Part shown: one piece after another, positions 45,583-53,915 of the stretch | How the letters are laid out: each line of letters opens with the position of its first letter | Numbering within the stretch: position 1 is the stretch's first letter | Origin: Streptomyces sp. SID13726 | Lineage (GTDB): Bacteria; Actinomycetota; Actinomycetes; Streptomycetales; Streptomycetaceae | DNA length: 64,000 nucleotides | Direction of reading: 5' to 3' | Assembly: GCF_010548375.1 (NCBI RefSeq) | Contig: NZ_JAAGLY010000004.1 | Coordinates: 248,001-312,000, forward strand | Notes under the pieces: model-generated | Told to the model about the DNA's origin: nothing | Databases searched by the model: none | The model's input: the letters and a program-made list of their open reading frames with translations, nothing else | Program-made: the position numbers and the translations under genes

Positions 45583-46037
45583 GAGGCCGGAGCCTATTCC
45601 TGGACCCTCCGGCCGTCTCCACCGGCCCCTCGGGCGGATCTTGCATATATGCGGCCCATAGCACCGCTCATCCCCCGTCGGCCCCGAAATCCCGACTTCG
45701 GTCAGCGCACCGCGTGAAGTCGACGGCGCCGGCGCGGGATCACGGTCACCTTCGGTCACCGGGCGGTCCCCTCGCGGCACTTCCGCACAACGCGTTACCG
45801 CACCGACACCGTCAGGTTTAGCGTCCTCCACCAGGTGACCGGCTCCCCACCGCCGCCCGGGCCAGGGGCGGCAGTCGGCCACCACCGCCGAGAAGGTCCG
45901 GCGGCGGCCGGCTCCCCCTGTGCGGGCCGCCGCCGGACGCGCACACCGCCCCGGGCGGTCGTACGGCCGCTCCCCCCTGGCGTTCGTACGTCCCCAAGTC
46001 CCGGGTCGGCGGTCGGACGAAAGGACGTGCAGTCCAC
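45583..46037. other. Gap between small membrane protein and second NlpC/P60 gene
   Basis: 455 bp with no convincing gene. It holds a perfect 12-bp-stem hairpin (45898-45936) in the likely 5' leader of the plus-strand gene. It lacks the GGGGACCC and GGGGTGAAT blocks of the c-di-AMP riboswitch found before the first NlpC/P60 gene. Confidence 0.6.
45898..45936 (+). promoter_or_regulatory. Leader hairpin before the second NlpC/P60 gene
   Basis: Arms CCGGCGGCGGCC and GGCCGCCGCCGG (12 bp perfect, 15-nt loop) about 100 bp before the GTG at 46038. It could be a leader structure or an upstream terminator. Confidence 0.45.
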
Positions 46038-47108
46038 GTGGCAGCGCACCGCAAGCCCCGTCAACGCTCGGCGGGCGGCCATACGGTCCGTACGGCGGCG
46101 ACGATCGCCCTCGCCGGGGCGGCCACCGCGACGGGCTTCGACGGGACCGGACACGCCGAGCCGCAGCTCACGCCGGCGCAGGTCAAGGCGAAGGTGGACC
46201 AGCTGTACCAGCAGGCGGAGGTCGCCACCGAGAAGTACAACGGCGCACAGGAGAAGGCCGAGGCGGCCGAGCGCCGGCTCGGCACCCTGCGGGACGAGGC
46301 CGCGCGCCGGACGGAGCAGCTCAACGAGGCCCGGGACGCGCTGGGTTCGGTCGCAGCGGCACAGTACCGGGGCGACGGCCTCGACCCCGCGATGCAGCTC
46401 GCCTTCTCCAGCGACCCCGACCGCTACCTGGACGGCGCCGAGTTCGTCGAGCGGGCCGGTGCCCGGCAGGCGGCCTCGGTGGCGAACGTACGCCGACAGC
46501 TGCGCGACATCGAGCAGTTGCGCGGCGCCGCGCACATCGAACTGGCCTCGCTGAAGTCGCGCCAGGCGGAACTGAAGCGCCACAAGAAGACCATCACCGG
46601 CAAGCTGAACGCGGCCCGGGACCTGCTGTCCCGACTGCCCGCCGCCGACCGCGCCCGACTCGGTGTGGCCGAGCCCGCCGCCGACCGCGCCTCCCGCACC
46701 TCGACGGCCGCACGCGACGACCTGACGCCCCCCGGGTCGGCCACCTCGGAAGCCCCCAACTCCCGTGCCGCGGCGGCCGTCTCCTACGCCTACTCCAAGC
46801 TCGGCAGCCCCTACGTCTGGGGCGCCACCGGCCCCAACGCCTTCGACTGCTCGGGCCTCATCCAGGCCGCCTACCGCTCCGCGGGCGTCTCCCTCCCTCG
46901 CACCACCTACGCCCAGATCGACGCGGGCAGACGCGTCTCCCGCTCCGAACTCCGCCCGGGCGACCTGGTGTTCTTCTACTCCGGCATCAGCCACGTCGGC
47001 CTCTACATCGGCAACGGCCGCATGATCCACGCCCCGAACCCCTCCGCCCCCGTACGAGAGGCACCGATCGACCAGATGCCGTTCGCGGGAGCGACCCGGG
47101 TGGTCTGA
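46038..47108 (+). CDS. NlpC/P60 peptidoglycan endopeptidase, second copy
   Basis: 356 residues from GTG 46038 (AAHRKPRQRSAGGHTVRTAA), with AAAGGACG upstream. Signal peptide and coiled coil (QLTPAQVKAKVDQLYQQAEV, RLGTLRDEAARRTEQLNEAR) match the first NlpC/P60 gene in order, so these are paralogues. The catalytic Cys is in AFDCSGLIQ, the His in ISHVGLYIG and the third residue in IHAPNPS. The linker is shorter than in the first copy. No riboswitch is seen, so its control differs. The conflict-type gene pair starts 70 bp downstream. Confidence 0.92.
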   Translation: MAAHRKPRQRSAGGHTVRTAATIALAGAATATGFDGTGHAEPQLTPAQVKAKVDQLYQQAEVATEKYNGAQEKAEAAERRLGTLRDEAARRTEQLNEARDALGSVAAAQYRGDGLDPAMQLAFSSDPDRYLDGAEFVERAGARQAASVANVRRQLRDIEQLRGAAHIELASLKSRQAELKRHKKTITGKLNAARDLLSRLPAADRARLGVAEPAADRASRTSTAARDDLTPPGSATSEAPNSRAAAAVSYAYSKLGSPYVWGATGPNAFDCSGLIQAAYRSAGVSLPRTTYAQIDAGRRVSRSELRPGDLVFFYSGISHVGLYIGNGRMIHAPNPSAPVREAPIDQMPFAGATRVV

Positions 47109-47178
47109 CCGGACCCCCGCCAAATCCCGCCGCCCACCTGTACCTTGTCCTCACCGCGTGAGGAGCGAGGTACGCAGG

Positions 47179-48894
47179 GTGAGGGTCTATCTGTCGTCGA
47201 CGGTGTCCGATCTCAAGGAATTCAGGACGGCGGTACTGGCCGCGCTGCGCAGGCTCCCGCTGGATGTCGTCGCCATGGAGGACTACGCCGCCTTCGACGA
47301 GCGGCCGTTGGAGAAGTGCCTCGCCGATGTGGAGAGTTGCGACCTCTACATCGGGCTCTTCGCCTTCCGCTACGGCTTCGTCCCCGAGGTCGGCCCGCAC
47401 AACCCCGACGGCCGGTCGATCACGGAACTGGAGTACCGCAAGGCCGGCACCGCGGCTCGCAAGCGGCTGGTCTTCCTGGTCAAGGACGGCGCGAGATGGG
47501 ACACCAACCACATCGACGCCGTGACCCATCCCGGCGAGCCCCCCGCCCTGGGCATCAGACGCCTGCGCGAGGAGCTGATGAAGGAGCACGGCGTCGGCTG
47601 GTTCGCCAATCCCGACCAGCTCGCAGCGGAGGTGATGGCGGCCGTGGCGGGCGACCTGCGGCTTCCCGCCGGTGCGGCCGACCCGCCCAGGTCCGTCGCG
47701 GAACCACCGCATCCACGACGGCTGACGCGTGATCTGCATCTGCTGCACGCCCCCAGGGACCAGGAGACGGCCGCCCGGCTCGCCACCGCCGTACGCGGAC
47801 TGTGGAGTGTCACCACGTCCTCCACCGACCTGCTCACCTCCACCCCGCAGGAGATGCTCACCCTGGACCGGGCCGTGACCGCGGCACGTACGGTCGCCCT
47901 CCTGCTCTCCCCGTCGCTGATGACCGTCCTCGGCGAGAACCCGGAACGCACCCGCCGCATCCTGGACCTGGCCCGCGCCCGCACAGCCCACCCCTTGCTC
48001 GGCATCACCGTCCCCGGCTCCGACCCCGCGGTGGCCCCCGATGCCACGCGCTGGGGAATCACCGAGGTCATAGCCGAGTCGGCCGCGCACCCGCTGCCTA
48101 ACCGGCTGCACGCCGTGCTCTCGAGAGCCGTCGGACTGCAACGCCCCGACCACGAGATCGGCCTCCCCGTCGTGATCGTGACCATGACCGACGGGGAGGC
48201 GGAGTGCCTGCTCGGCGAGACACCTCCGGGGCAGGTGGCCGACATCGTCCAGGGCTTCGGCCTGTCGACCGAGTCGGTTCGGGCCCGGTACGACACCTCG
48301 CGGACGGACTGGAGACCCTTCGGCGCGGAGAGCCGCACCATCACCGAGGTCCTGGACACCGCCGTGGCCGGGGTGAACGATCCCGACCTGCTGCTGCGCG
48401 GCAGAAAGATCAGGCTCCAGCCGTACCTCTTCGACGATCTGCTGTCCTACGACCCCGCGCACTCCCTCCTCTTCCGCGACATAGCCCGCAACGGCTGCCT
48501 GGTGGTGGCCGACGAACTCTCCCTGCTCCACCCCGACCTGGAGGCGGCCTTCCTCGCGTCCCCGCTGAACGACGGCGCACAGGTCTCCCTGATCACGCTC
48601 TCCCCGGGCGACCCGGCCACCGGTACTCCGCACGAACTCATCCGGGACGTACTGGCCGAACGCCTCCACCACGCGCACCACCGCTTCGGCGACGTGCTCG
48701 ATCCGCTCTGCGAGATGAACGTCGCGGGCAGACTCCATCTGGACAGATGGCTGCACGCCAGCCTGCCGCAGACCCTGGACGCCTACCGCAACGCCAGACC
48801 CAGCGTCGACAAGGCCCGGCGTCTGGAGGCGGAACTGGGCACCCGGCCCACTGTCTCCATGGCCCGGCTCATCACCGAAGGCGGAGGGACATGA
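47179..48894 (+). CDS. DUF4062 / degenerate TIR-like protein, coupled to a STAND NTPase
   Basis: 571 residues from GTG 47179, with AGGAGCGAGG upstream (VRVYLSSTVSDLKEFRTAVL); a GTG 21 bp earlier lacks a ribosome site. Residues about 1-120 are DUF4062 (VYLSSTVSDLKEFR, CDLYIGLFAFRYGFVP, SITELEYRKA), found in many signalling and STAND proteins. Residues about 180-280 look like a second TIR-like fold (LHLLHAPRDQETAARLATAV, RTVALLLSPSLM) without an obvious catalytic Glu. The last 260 residues are a conserved-looking domain of unknown type (VVIVTMTDGEAECLLGE, RLHLDRWLHASLPQTL). Its TGA overlaps the ATG of the next gene (ATGA). No transposon is nearby. Confidence 0.8.
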   Translation: MRVYLSSTVSDLKEFRTAVLAALRRLPLDVVAMEDYAAFDERPLEKCLADVESCDLYIGLFAFRYGFVPEVGPHNPDGRSITELEYRKAGTAARKRLVFLVKDGARWDTNHIDAVTHPGEPPALGIRRLREELMKEHGVGWFANPDQLAAEVMAAVAGDLRLPAGAADPPRSVAEPPHPRRLTRDLHLLHAPRDQETAARLATAVRGLWSVTTSSTDLLTSTPQEMLTLDRAVTAARTVALLLSPSLMTVLGENPERTRRILDLARARTAHPLLGITVPGSDPAVAPDATRWGITEVIAESAAHPLPNRLHAVLSRAVGLQRPDHEIGLPVVIVTMTDGEAECLLGETPPGQVADIVQGFGLSTESVRARYDTSRTDWRPFGAESRTITEVLDTAVAGVNDPDLLLRGRKIRLQPYLFDDLLSYDPAHSLLFRDIARNGCLVVADELSLLHPDLEAAFLASPLNDGAQVSLITLSPGDPATGTPHELIRDVLAERLHHAHHRFGDVLDPLCEMNVAGRLHLDRWLHASLPQTLDAYRNARPSVDKARRLEAELGTRPTVSMARLITEGGGT

Positions 48895-51713
48895 TCGTCA
48901 CCTTCTACTCCTACAAGGGTGGCGTCGGCCGTTCCATGGCACTCGCCAACATCGCCGACCAGCTGGCCAGAAGCGGAATGCGGGTCCTGATGGTCGACTT
49001 CGACCTGGAGGCACCCGGCCTGGAGCACTTCTTCCCCATCGACCACGCGCGCGTGCGGGGCCGTGAGGGTCTGCTGGACCTGCTCCTGGCGTTCAAGTAC
49101 GCGATGTCCGTGGCCTCTTCGGCGGCCGACGAGGGCGAGGAGGACGCGTACCGCGACCTGGACCGTTACATCACCACCGTCTATCCCCGCCGCTCCGACG
49201 GCGGACGCCTCGACCTGCTCACGGCGGGGCTGCGCCAGACGGACGACCAGATCTCCCGCTACGGCGCCGAACTGCGCCGTTTCGACTGGCAGGACTTCTA
49301 CTACGTCTGGTCGGGCGAGCTCTTCTTCGAGTGGTTCCGCCGCACCTGCGCCGAGCGGTACGACATCGTCCTGGTCGACAGCCGTACGGGCGTGACGGAA
49401 CTGGGTGGCGTGTGCGCCTACCAGCTGGCCGACACCATCGTCGCCCTGTGCGCGCCCAACCTCCAGAACCTCGACGGCACCGCGTGGATGGTCCGTCACT
49501 TCCTCTCCCCCCAGGTCCGCGCGGTACGCGGCGACCGCCCCCTGGAGGTCCTGGTCGTCCCGGCCCGCGTCGACCAGCAGGACCCGGAGCTCCTCGACGA
49601 CTTCGCCGGACGCTTCCGGCGCACGTTCGACCCGTTCGCACCGGACGTCCTGGAGCGGGCCGGGCTCACCTTCTGGGAACTCCAGGTGCCCTATGTTCCG
49701 GCCTACGCGTTCGACGAGCAGGTCATCACGGACCCGGGGCGGGCGGTGGAACGCCGGGCGCTCGTGCGGGCGTACGACAGTCTGCGCAACGCGATCGCCC
49801 TGCTGGCACCCGAGCGGAACGCGGTGGCGGCGCTGCGTCCGGCGCCCGCCGACGAGGAACGGGACACGGGCAGCCGGGGGCCGGTCGAGACGCTGTACGA
49901 CCCCACGACGCGCTTCACTTCGCCGGACGTCTTCCTGTCGTACGGCAACACGGGCCGGGAGGCGGCCGGTCAGATCCGCGAACTGCTGGCCGGGCAGGGC
50001 GGGCTCCGGGTCGCGGAGGCCGCGCCCGGCGAGCGGTGGGAGCGGTCCGTGCGGGCCAAGATCAGCCTGGTTCTGGTCGGCTCGCCGAGCGGGGTGAGCC
50101 CTGACGAGCTGGGCGAGCTGGGTGCCGTGGCCGCCAGGGGAGAGACCCGTCTGCTGCCGGTGGTGCTGCCCGGCACCGGCCTGGTGCCGCTGGAACTGCG
50201 CAACTACACGTACCTCGATTTCAGCCGGGGTCTGGACGCGAATCGGCTGCTGGAGACCGTGCGGGCGGGACTGAACCGGTCGAAGACGGAGGGCCGACCG
50301 CCGCTCCGGCAGGAGCTGGCTCCCTATCGCGGGCTCATGCCTTTCTCGGAGGCCGACGCGCCGTTGTTCTTCGGCCGGGACGGGCTGATGAACAAGGTCC
50401 TGGACACCCTGGAGCGGTTCGGGACGTGCACGGTCGTCGGCGAGGCGGGGAGCGGCAAGACGAGCCTGGTGAACGCGGGGGTTCTTCCCCTGCTGCGCCG
50501 GAACGGCCTGCCGGGCAGTGACGTCTGGCCGGTCGTCAGGGTCGACCGCTACGACAGCGCCCAGGAGTTGCAGGAGGCGCTGCGTTCCGTGACCGGCCTT
50601 TCGGGTTCCACCCATAAGGTCGTGGTCGTACTCGACCAGTTCGAGAGACTGCTCGCCCGTGACGCCGCCGACCGCGAGGGACAACTCGCCCTGCTGCGAG
50701 GGCTCGTCGGCAAGGAGACGATTCTCCCGTTGACCCTCCTGCGCGCCGATTTCCTGGCCGAGGCCCACGAGCACGCCGCCTTCCTCGTACAGCCGGAGCG
50801 GAGCGTGAACGTCTGGCCCATGTCCACCGGCGAGCTACGGCAGGCGGTGGAGATGCCGGCCCGGGCCGTGGGTCTCCAGCTGGAGCCGGGCCTCGTCGAC
50901 CTCCTGCTCAAGGACGTCGGCGACGAGCCGAGTGCCGCGTCCACCCTTCAGTTCGTCCTGCACAACATGTGGACGTACCGGCGCGAGGGCTATCTCACCC
51001 ACGAGGCGTACATGGATTCGGGTGGCGTGCGGGGCACCCTGGTCCAGGCCGCGGAGGAATGGTTCCGCTCGCTCTCCACGGACGACTACAGCCGGGCTCG
51101 TGAGTTCCTGTTGCATCTCGGTACGGTCGGTTCCGACGGCCAGCTCTACAGGCGAGCGGTGTCCACGGCGACCATCGCGGCCATGGGAGCCACCGATCTG
51201 AGCGAACAGCTGCTCCAGCGACGGCTGTTGGTCACCACCTACGAGGCCCGGCACCCCTGCGTACGGCTCGCCCACCACGCGCTCGTGGACGCGTGGCCGA
51301 CGTTCCGCCAGTGGATCGAGGCGGCCGGCTCCGCGCTCCAGCTGCGCCAGAGACTGGCCGCGGCCGCCGAGGACTGGGAGAGCTCCGGGCACCCTGTGGA
51401 GGCACTGCTCGGCGAGAGGAGCCTGGCCGTCGTCGAGTCCTCGATCATGGGCTGGATGCTCGGGGAGGTCGAGAAGGGCTACCTGGCGGCGTCCCAGGCC
51501 GACATCAGGAGGAAGCGCAGGACAGGACATCTGATCAGCACGGTCCTGTTCGTCTTCGGTGCCGGGATCTCCATCCTGTACAGCGTCTTCAACACGGGCG
51601 GCGACGGGGCGAGGTGGTGGTCGTCGTCAGCGATCGTGCTGGGCGCGATCGTGGCCGTCCTGCTTCAGTCGGCCATCCTGCACCGCAACGAGCGCCGTTC
51701 GCTCACTCCTTGA
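48891..51713 (+). CDS. MinD-like ATPase / TIR / STAND NTPase fusion with two membrane helices
   Basis: 940 residues from ATG 48891. Residues 1-320 are a ParA/MinD-type domain with deviant Walker A KGGVGRS (9-15), the VDFDLEAPG switch (35-43) and the later VVPARVDQQ. Residues about 345-455 are TIR-like: DVFLSYGNTGREAAGQIREL (ends DVFLSY to REL), AAPGERWERSV and SPSGVSPDELGELG, with Glu residues in the usual region. Residues about 479-700 are a STAND (nSTAND1-like) NTPase: PYRGLMPFSEADAPLFFGRD, Walker A GEAGSGKTS (517-525), Walker B VVVVLDQFE (577-585). Helices at about 700-860 may be a sensor. Two membrane helices lie at 880-898 and 912-930. This is the organisation of an NLR-like defence receptor. 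Confidence 0.85.
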   Translation: MIVTFYSYKGGVGRSMALANIADQLARSGMRVLMVDFDLEAPGLEHFFPIDHARVRGREGLLDLLLAFKYAMSVASSAADEGEEDAYRDLDRYITTVYPRRSDGGRLDLLTAGLRQTDDQISRYGAELRRFDWQDFYYVWSGELFFEWFRRTCAERYDIVLVDSRTGVTELGGVCAYQLADTIVALCAPNLQNLDGTAWMVRHFLSPQVRAVRGDRPLEVLVVPARVDQQDPELLDDFAGRFRRTFDPFAPDVLERAGLTFWELQVPYVPAYAFDEQVITDPGRAVERRALVRAYDSLRNAIALLAPERNAVAALRPAPADEERDTGSRGPVETLYDPTTRFTSPDVFLSYGNTGREAAGQIRELLAGQGGLRVAEAAPGERWERSVRAKISLVLVGSPSGVSPDELGELGAVAARGETRLLPVVLPGTGLVPLELRNYTYLDFSRGLDANRLLETVRAGLNRSKTEGRPPLRQELAPYRGLMPFSEADAPLFFGRDGLMNKVLDTLERFGTCTVVGEAGSGKTSLVNAGVLPLLRRNGLPGSDVWPVVRVDRYDSAQELQEALRSVTGLSGSTHKVVVVLDQFERLLARDAADREGQLALLRGLVGKETILPLTLLRADFLAEAHEHAAFLVQPERSVNVWPMSTGELRQAVEMPARAVGLQLEPGLVDLLLKDVGDEPSAASTLQFVLHNMWTYRREGYLTHEAYMDSGGVRGTLVQAAEEWFRSLSTDDYSRAREFLLHLGTVGSDGQLYRRAVSTATIAAMGATDLSEQLLQRRLLVTTYEARHPCVRLAHHALVDAWPTFRQWIEAAGSALQLRQRLAAAAEDWESSGHPVEALLGERSLAVVESSIMGWMLGEVEKGYLAASQADIRRKRRTGHLISTVLFVFGAGISILYSVFNTGGDGARWWSSSAIVLGAIVAVLLQSAILHRNERRSLTP

Positions 51714-51737
51714 GCCGGACTCGCGCCCGGCCCGCCC

Positions 51738-52448
51738 TCACACGAGCCTCCGAGCCGTCGCCCACCGAGTCAGCTCATGCCGGTTCGACAGTTGCAGCTT
51801 CCTCAGGACCGCCGAGACATGGGACTCGACCGTCTTGACGGAGATGAACAGCTGCTTGGCGATCTCCTTGTAGGCGTAGCCGCGGGCGATGAGGCGCAGG
51901 ACCTCGCGCTCGCGCTGGGTGAGGCGGTCGAGGTCCTCGTCGACGGGTGGGGCGTCGGTGGAGGCGAAGGCGTCCAGGACGAAGCCTGCGAGGCGCGGGG
52001 AGAAGACCGCGTCGCCCTCCTGGACCCGGAAGACGGAGTTGACGAGGTCCGTGCCGGTGATGGTCTTGGTGACGTAGCCGCGCGCGCCGCCGCGGATCAC
52101 GCCGATCACGTCCTCCGCCGCGTCCGAGACGGACAGCGCGAGGAAGCGGACGGGCTGGTCGGCGTCGGCCATCAACGGGGCGCAGCGGCGCAGGACTTCG
52201 ACCCCGCCGCCGCCCGGGAGGTGGACGTCGAGGAGGACCACCTCGGGGCGGGTCGCGGTGATGACGGTGACGGCCTGGTCGACGTCCGCGGCCTCGCCGA
52301 CCACCTCGACGCCGGTCTCCTCGGTCCGCCCGATCTCGGCCTGGACGCCCGTACGGAACATACGGTGGTCGTCGACGAGCACCACACGCACCCGGCGCTC
52401 CTCGGTGCCGCCGGTGGCCTCCGCCGTGCCGTTCGCCTCGTCGCTCAT
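51738..52448 (-). CDS. NarL/LuxR-type response regulator, partner of the PspC-kinase
   Basis: 236 residues from ATG 52448, overlapping the kinase stop by 4 bp (ATGA). The receiver has the acidic pair VVLVDDHRM, phospho-Asp in VVLLDVHLPG, Ser/Thr in LALSVSD and Lys in VTKTITG. The LuxR-type HTH near the end (LTQREREVLRLIARGYAYKE, VKTVESHVSAVLRKL) is complete. It very likely acts in an envelope-stress pathway with the PspC-type kinase and binds near the divergent promoter at 53772-53859. Confidence 0.95.
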   Translation of the reverse strand: MSDEANGTAEATGGTEERRVRVVLVDDHRMFRTGVQAEIGRTEETGVEVVGEAADVDQAVTVITATRPEVVLLDVHLPGGGGVEVLRRCAPLMADADQPVRFLALSVSDAAEDVIGVIRGGARGYVTKTITGTDLVNSVFRVQEGDAVFSPRLAGFVLDAFASTDAPPVDEDLDRLTQREREVLRLIARGYAYKEIAKQLFISVKTVESHVSAVLRKLQLSNRHELTRWATARRLV

Positions 52449-53737
52449 GACGTCTTCTCCGCCCTCTCCATCTCCAGCTCGACCTCCGTGCCGCCGTCCG
52501 GCACCGCACGCAGCCGGGCCGTGCCCCCGTGGCGCTCCATGCGGCCGATGATCGATTCTCTGACACCCATGCGGTCGGCGGGTATCGAATCCAGGTCGAA
52601 GCCGGGGCCGCGGTCCCGGACGGACACGAAGACCTTCCTGCCCTCGACCTCGGCGTAGACCTGTACGGCGCCGCCCTCGCCACCGTACTTGGCGGCGTTC
52701 ACCATCGCCTCGCGCGCGGCCTGCATCTGTGCGCCGATCCTCTCGTCGAGCGGGCAGTCGCCGACGACCACGACCTCTATGGGCACGCCGTGCTTGTCCT
52801 CGACCTCCGCCGCGTTGCGCCGCACCGCCTCGGCGAGGTCGGTGGGTTCGTCGGCCTCGTCCTTGCCGGTGCCCTCGGGCTTGTAGAGCCAGGTGCGCAG
52901 GTCGCGCTCCTGGGCGCGGGCCAGGCGGCGCACCTCGCTCGCGTTCTCCGCGTTGCGCTGGATCAGGGTCAGGGTGTGCAGCACGGAGTCGTGGACGTGG
53001 GCGGCGACCTCGGCGCGCTCCTGGGCGCGGATGCGCATGAGGCGCTCCTCGGAGAGGTCCTGGGTCATCCGGACGAGATACGGGCCCGCGAGGAGCGTTA
53101 TCCCGACGAGGACCGCGAGGGCCGCCTGGAGGACGGAGCCGAGGTGGGCGGCGGAGCCCTGGAGGACGAAGACCCCGGAGACGCCGGCGGTGACGAGGAG
53201 GACACCGCCCGCGGCGCGCAGCAGGCTGAGGGTGCGCCGACGGCGGCCGACCTCCATCCAGCGGGCCCGGCGGGCGTTGTCCGCCTGGCGCCAGACGAGG
53301 GCGACGCCCGCGCCGACGAGGACGACGGGCCAGAGGTAGGCCTTGGCGCCATTGCCCACGTTGACATTGCCGACGAAGACCATGGCCACGACGACCATGA
53401 GGAGCAGGGCGACGATCTGGCCCTTGTCGGGACGGCGGGCGACGAGCCTGCGGCGGCCGTCGGGCGAGGTCTCCGTGGACACGAGGGACGGGGGCCGCTG
53501 GCCGCCCACCCCTCCTACGCCCAGGGGTACGAAGAACCAGAACGCGGCGTACAGCAGGGCACCGAGGCCGTCCGCCATGAACAGGCCGACGAAGACGAGC
53601 CGGACCCAGATGACGGGCAGCCCGAGATGTCCGGCGAGCCCCCGCGCCACACCACCCAGCCAGCGTCCGTCACTGCTGCGGTAGAGCTTGCGCGGCGGCC
53701 GCGGTTCGACGAGTGGCGCTGCTGCGGCTTCCGGCAT
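52445..53737 (-). CDS. Sensor histidine kinase with N-terminal PspC domain
   Basis: 430 residues from ATG 53737 (MPEAAAAPLVEPRPPRKLYR); ATG 53773 has a better ribosome site (GGGGGAC) and would add 12 residues. The PspC domain is KLYRSSDGRWLGGVARGLAG with the helix VIWVRLVFVGLFMADGLGAL. More helices lie at about 105-210. The kinase core is of the HisKA_3 type: His in AAHVHDSVLHTLTLIQ and an ATPase lid with VRDRGPGFDLDS and GVRESIIGRMERHGG. It is the sensor of the two-component system and overlaps the regulator gene. It is divergent from the PspC-toastrack gene at 53916. Confidence 0.93.
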   Translation of the reverse strand: MPEAAAAPLVEPRPPRKLYRSSDGRWLGGVARGLAGHLGLPVIWVRLVFVGLFMADGLGALLYAAFWFFVPLGVGGVGGQRPPSLVSTETSPDGRRRLVARRPDKGQIVALLLMVVVAMVFVGNVNVGNGAKAYLWPVVLVGAGVALVWRQADNARRARWMEVGRRRRTLSLLRAAGGVLLVTAGVSGVFVLQGSAAHLGSVLQAALAVLVGITLLAGPYLVRMTQDLSEERLMRIRAQERAEVAAHVHDSVLHTLTLIQRNAENASEVRRLARAQERDLRTWLYKPEGTGKDEADEPTDLAEAVRRNAAEVEDKHGVPIEVVVVGDCPLDERIGAQMQAAREAMVNAAKYGGEGGAVQVYAEVEGRKVFVSVRDRGPGFDLDSIPADRMGVRESIIGRMERHGGTARLRAVPDGGTEVELEMERAEKTS

Positions 53738-53771
53738 GCCATCGATGGTCACACGGCCCGGGTGCCGGGGC

Positions 53772-53859
53772 ATCAGGGTTGTCCCCCGAGACTCCCCTGA
53801 TCTTCGCCGCGGGCCCGCCTCGAACGCTTCCCTCCGCGGTCTCAGGGCCGATATCAGGG
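53772..53859. promoter_or_regulatory. Repeated ATCAGGG sites between the kinase and PspC genes
   Basis: ATCAGGG at 53772-53778, its inverse CCCTGAT at 53795-53801 (an inverted pair, 16 nt apart), and ATCAGGG again at 53853-53859. The sites lie between the two divergent genes and are a plausible target for the response regulator. Confidence 0.4.
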
Positions 53860-53915
53860 TCCGGCCAGGGTCGTTCCGACTCCCGTCGCGGCCCCTCGCC
53901 CGTCACCATGGACAC

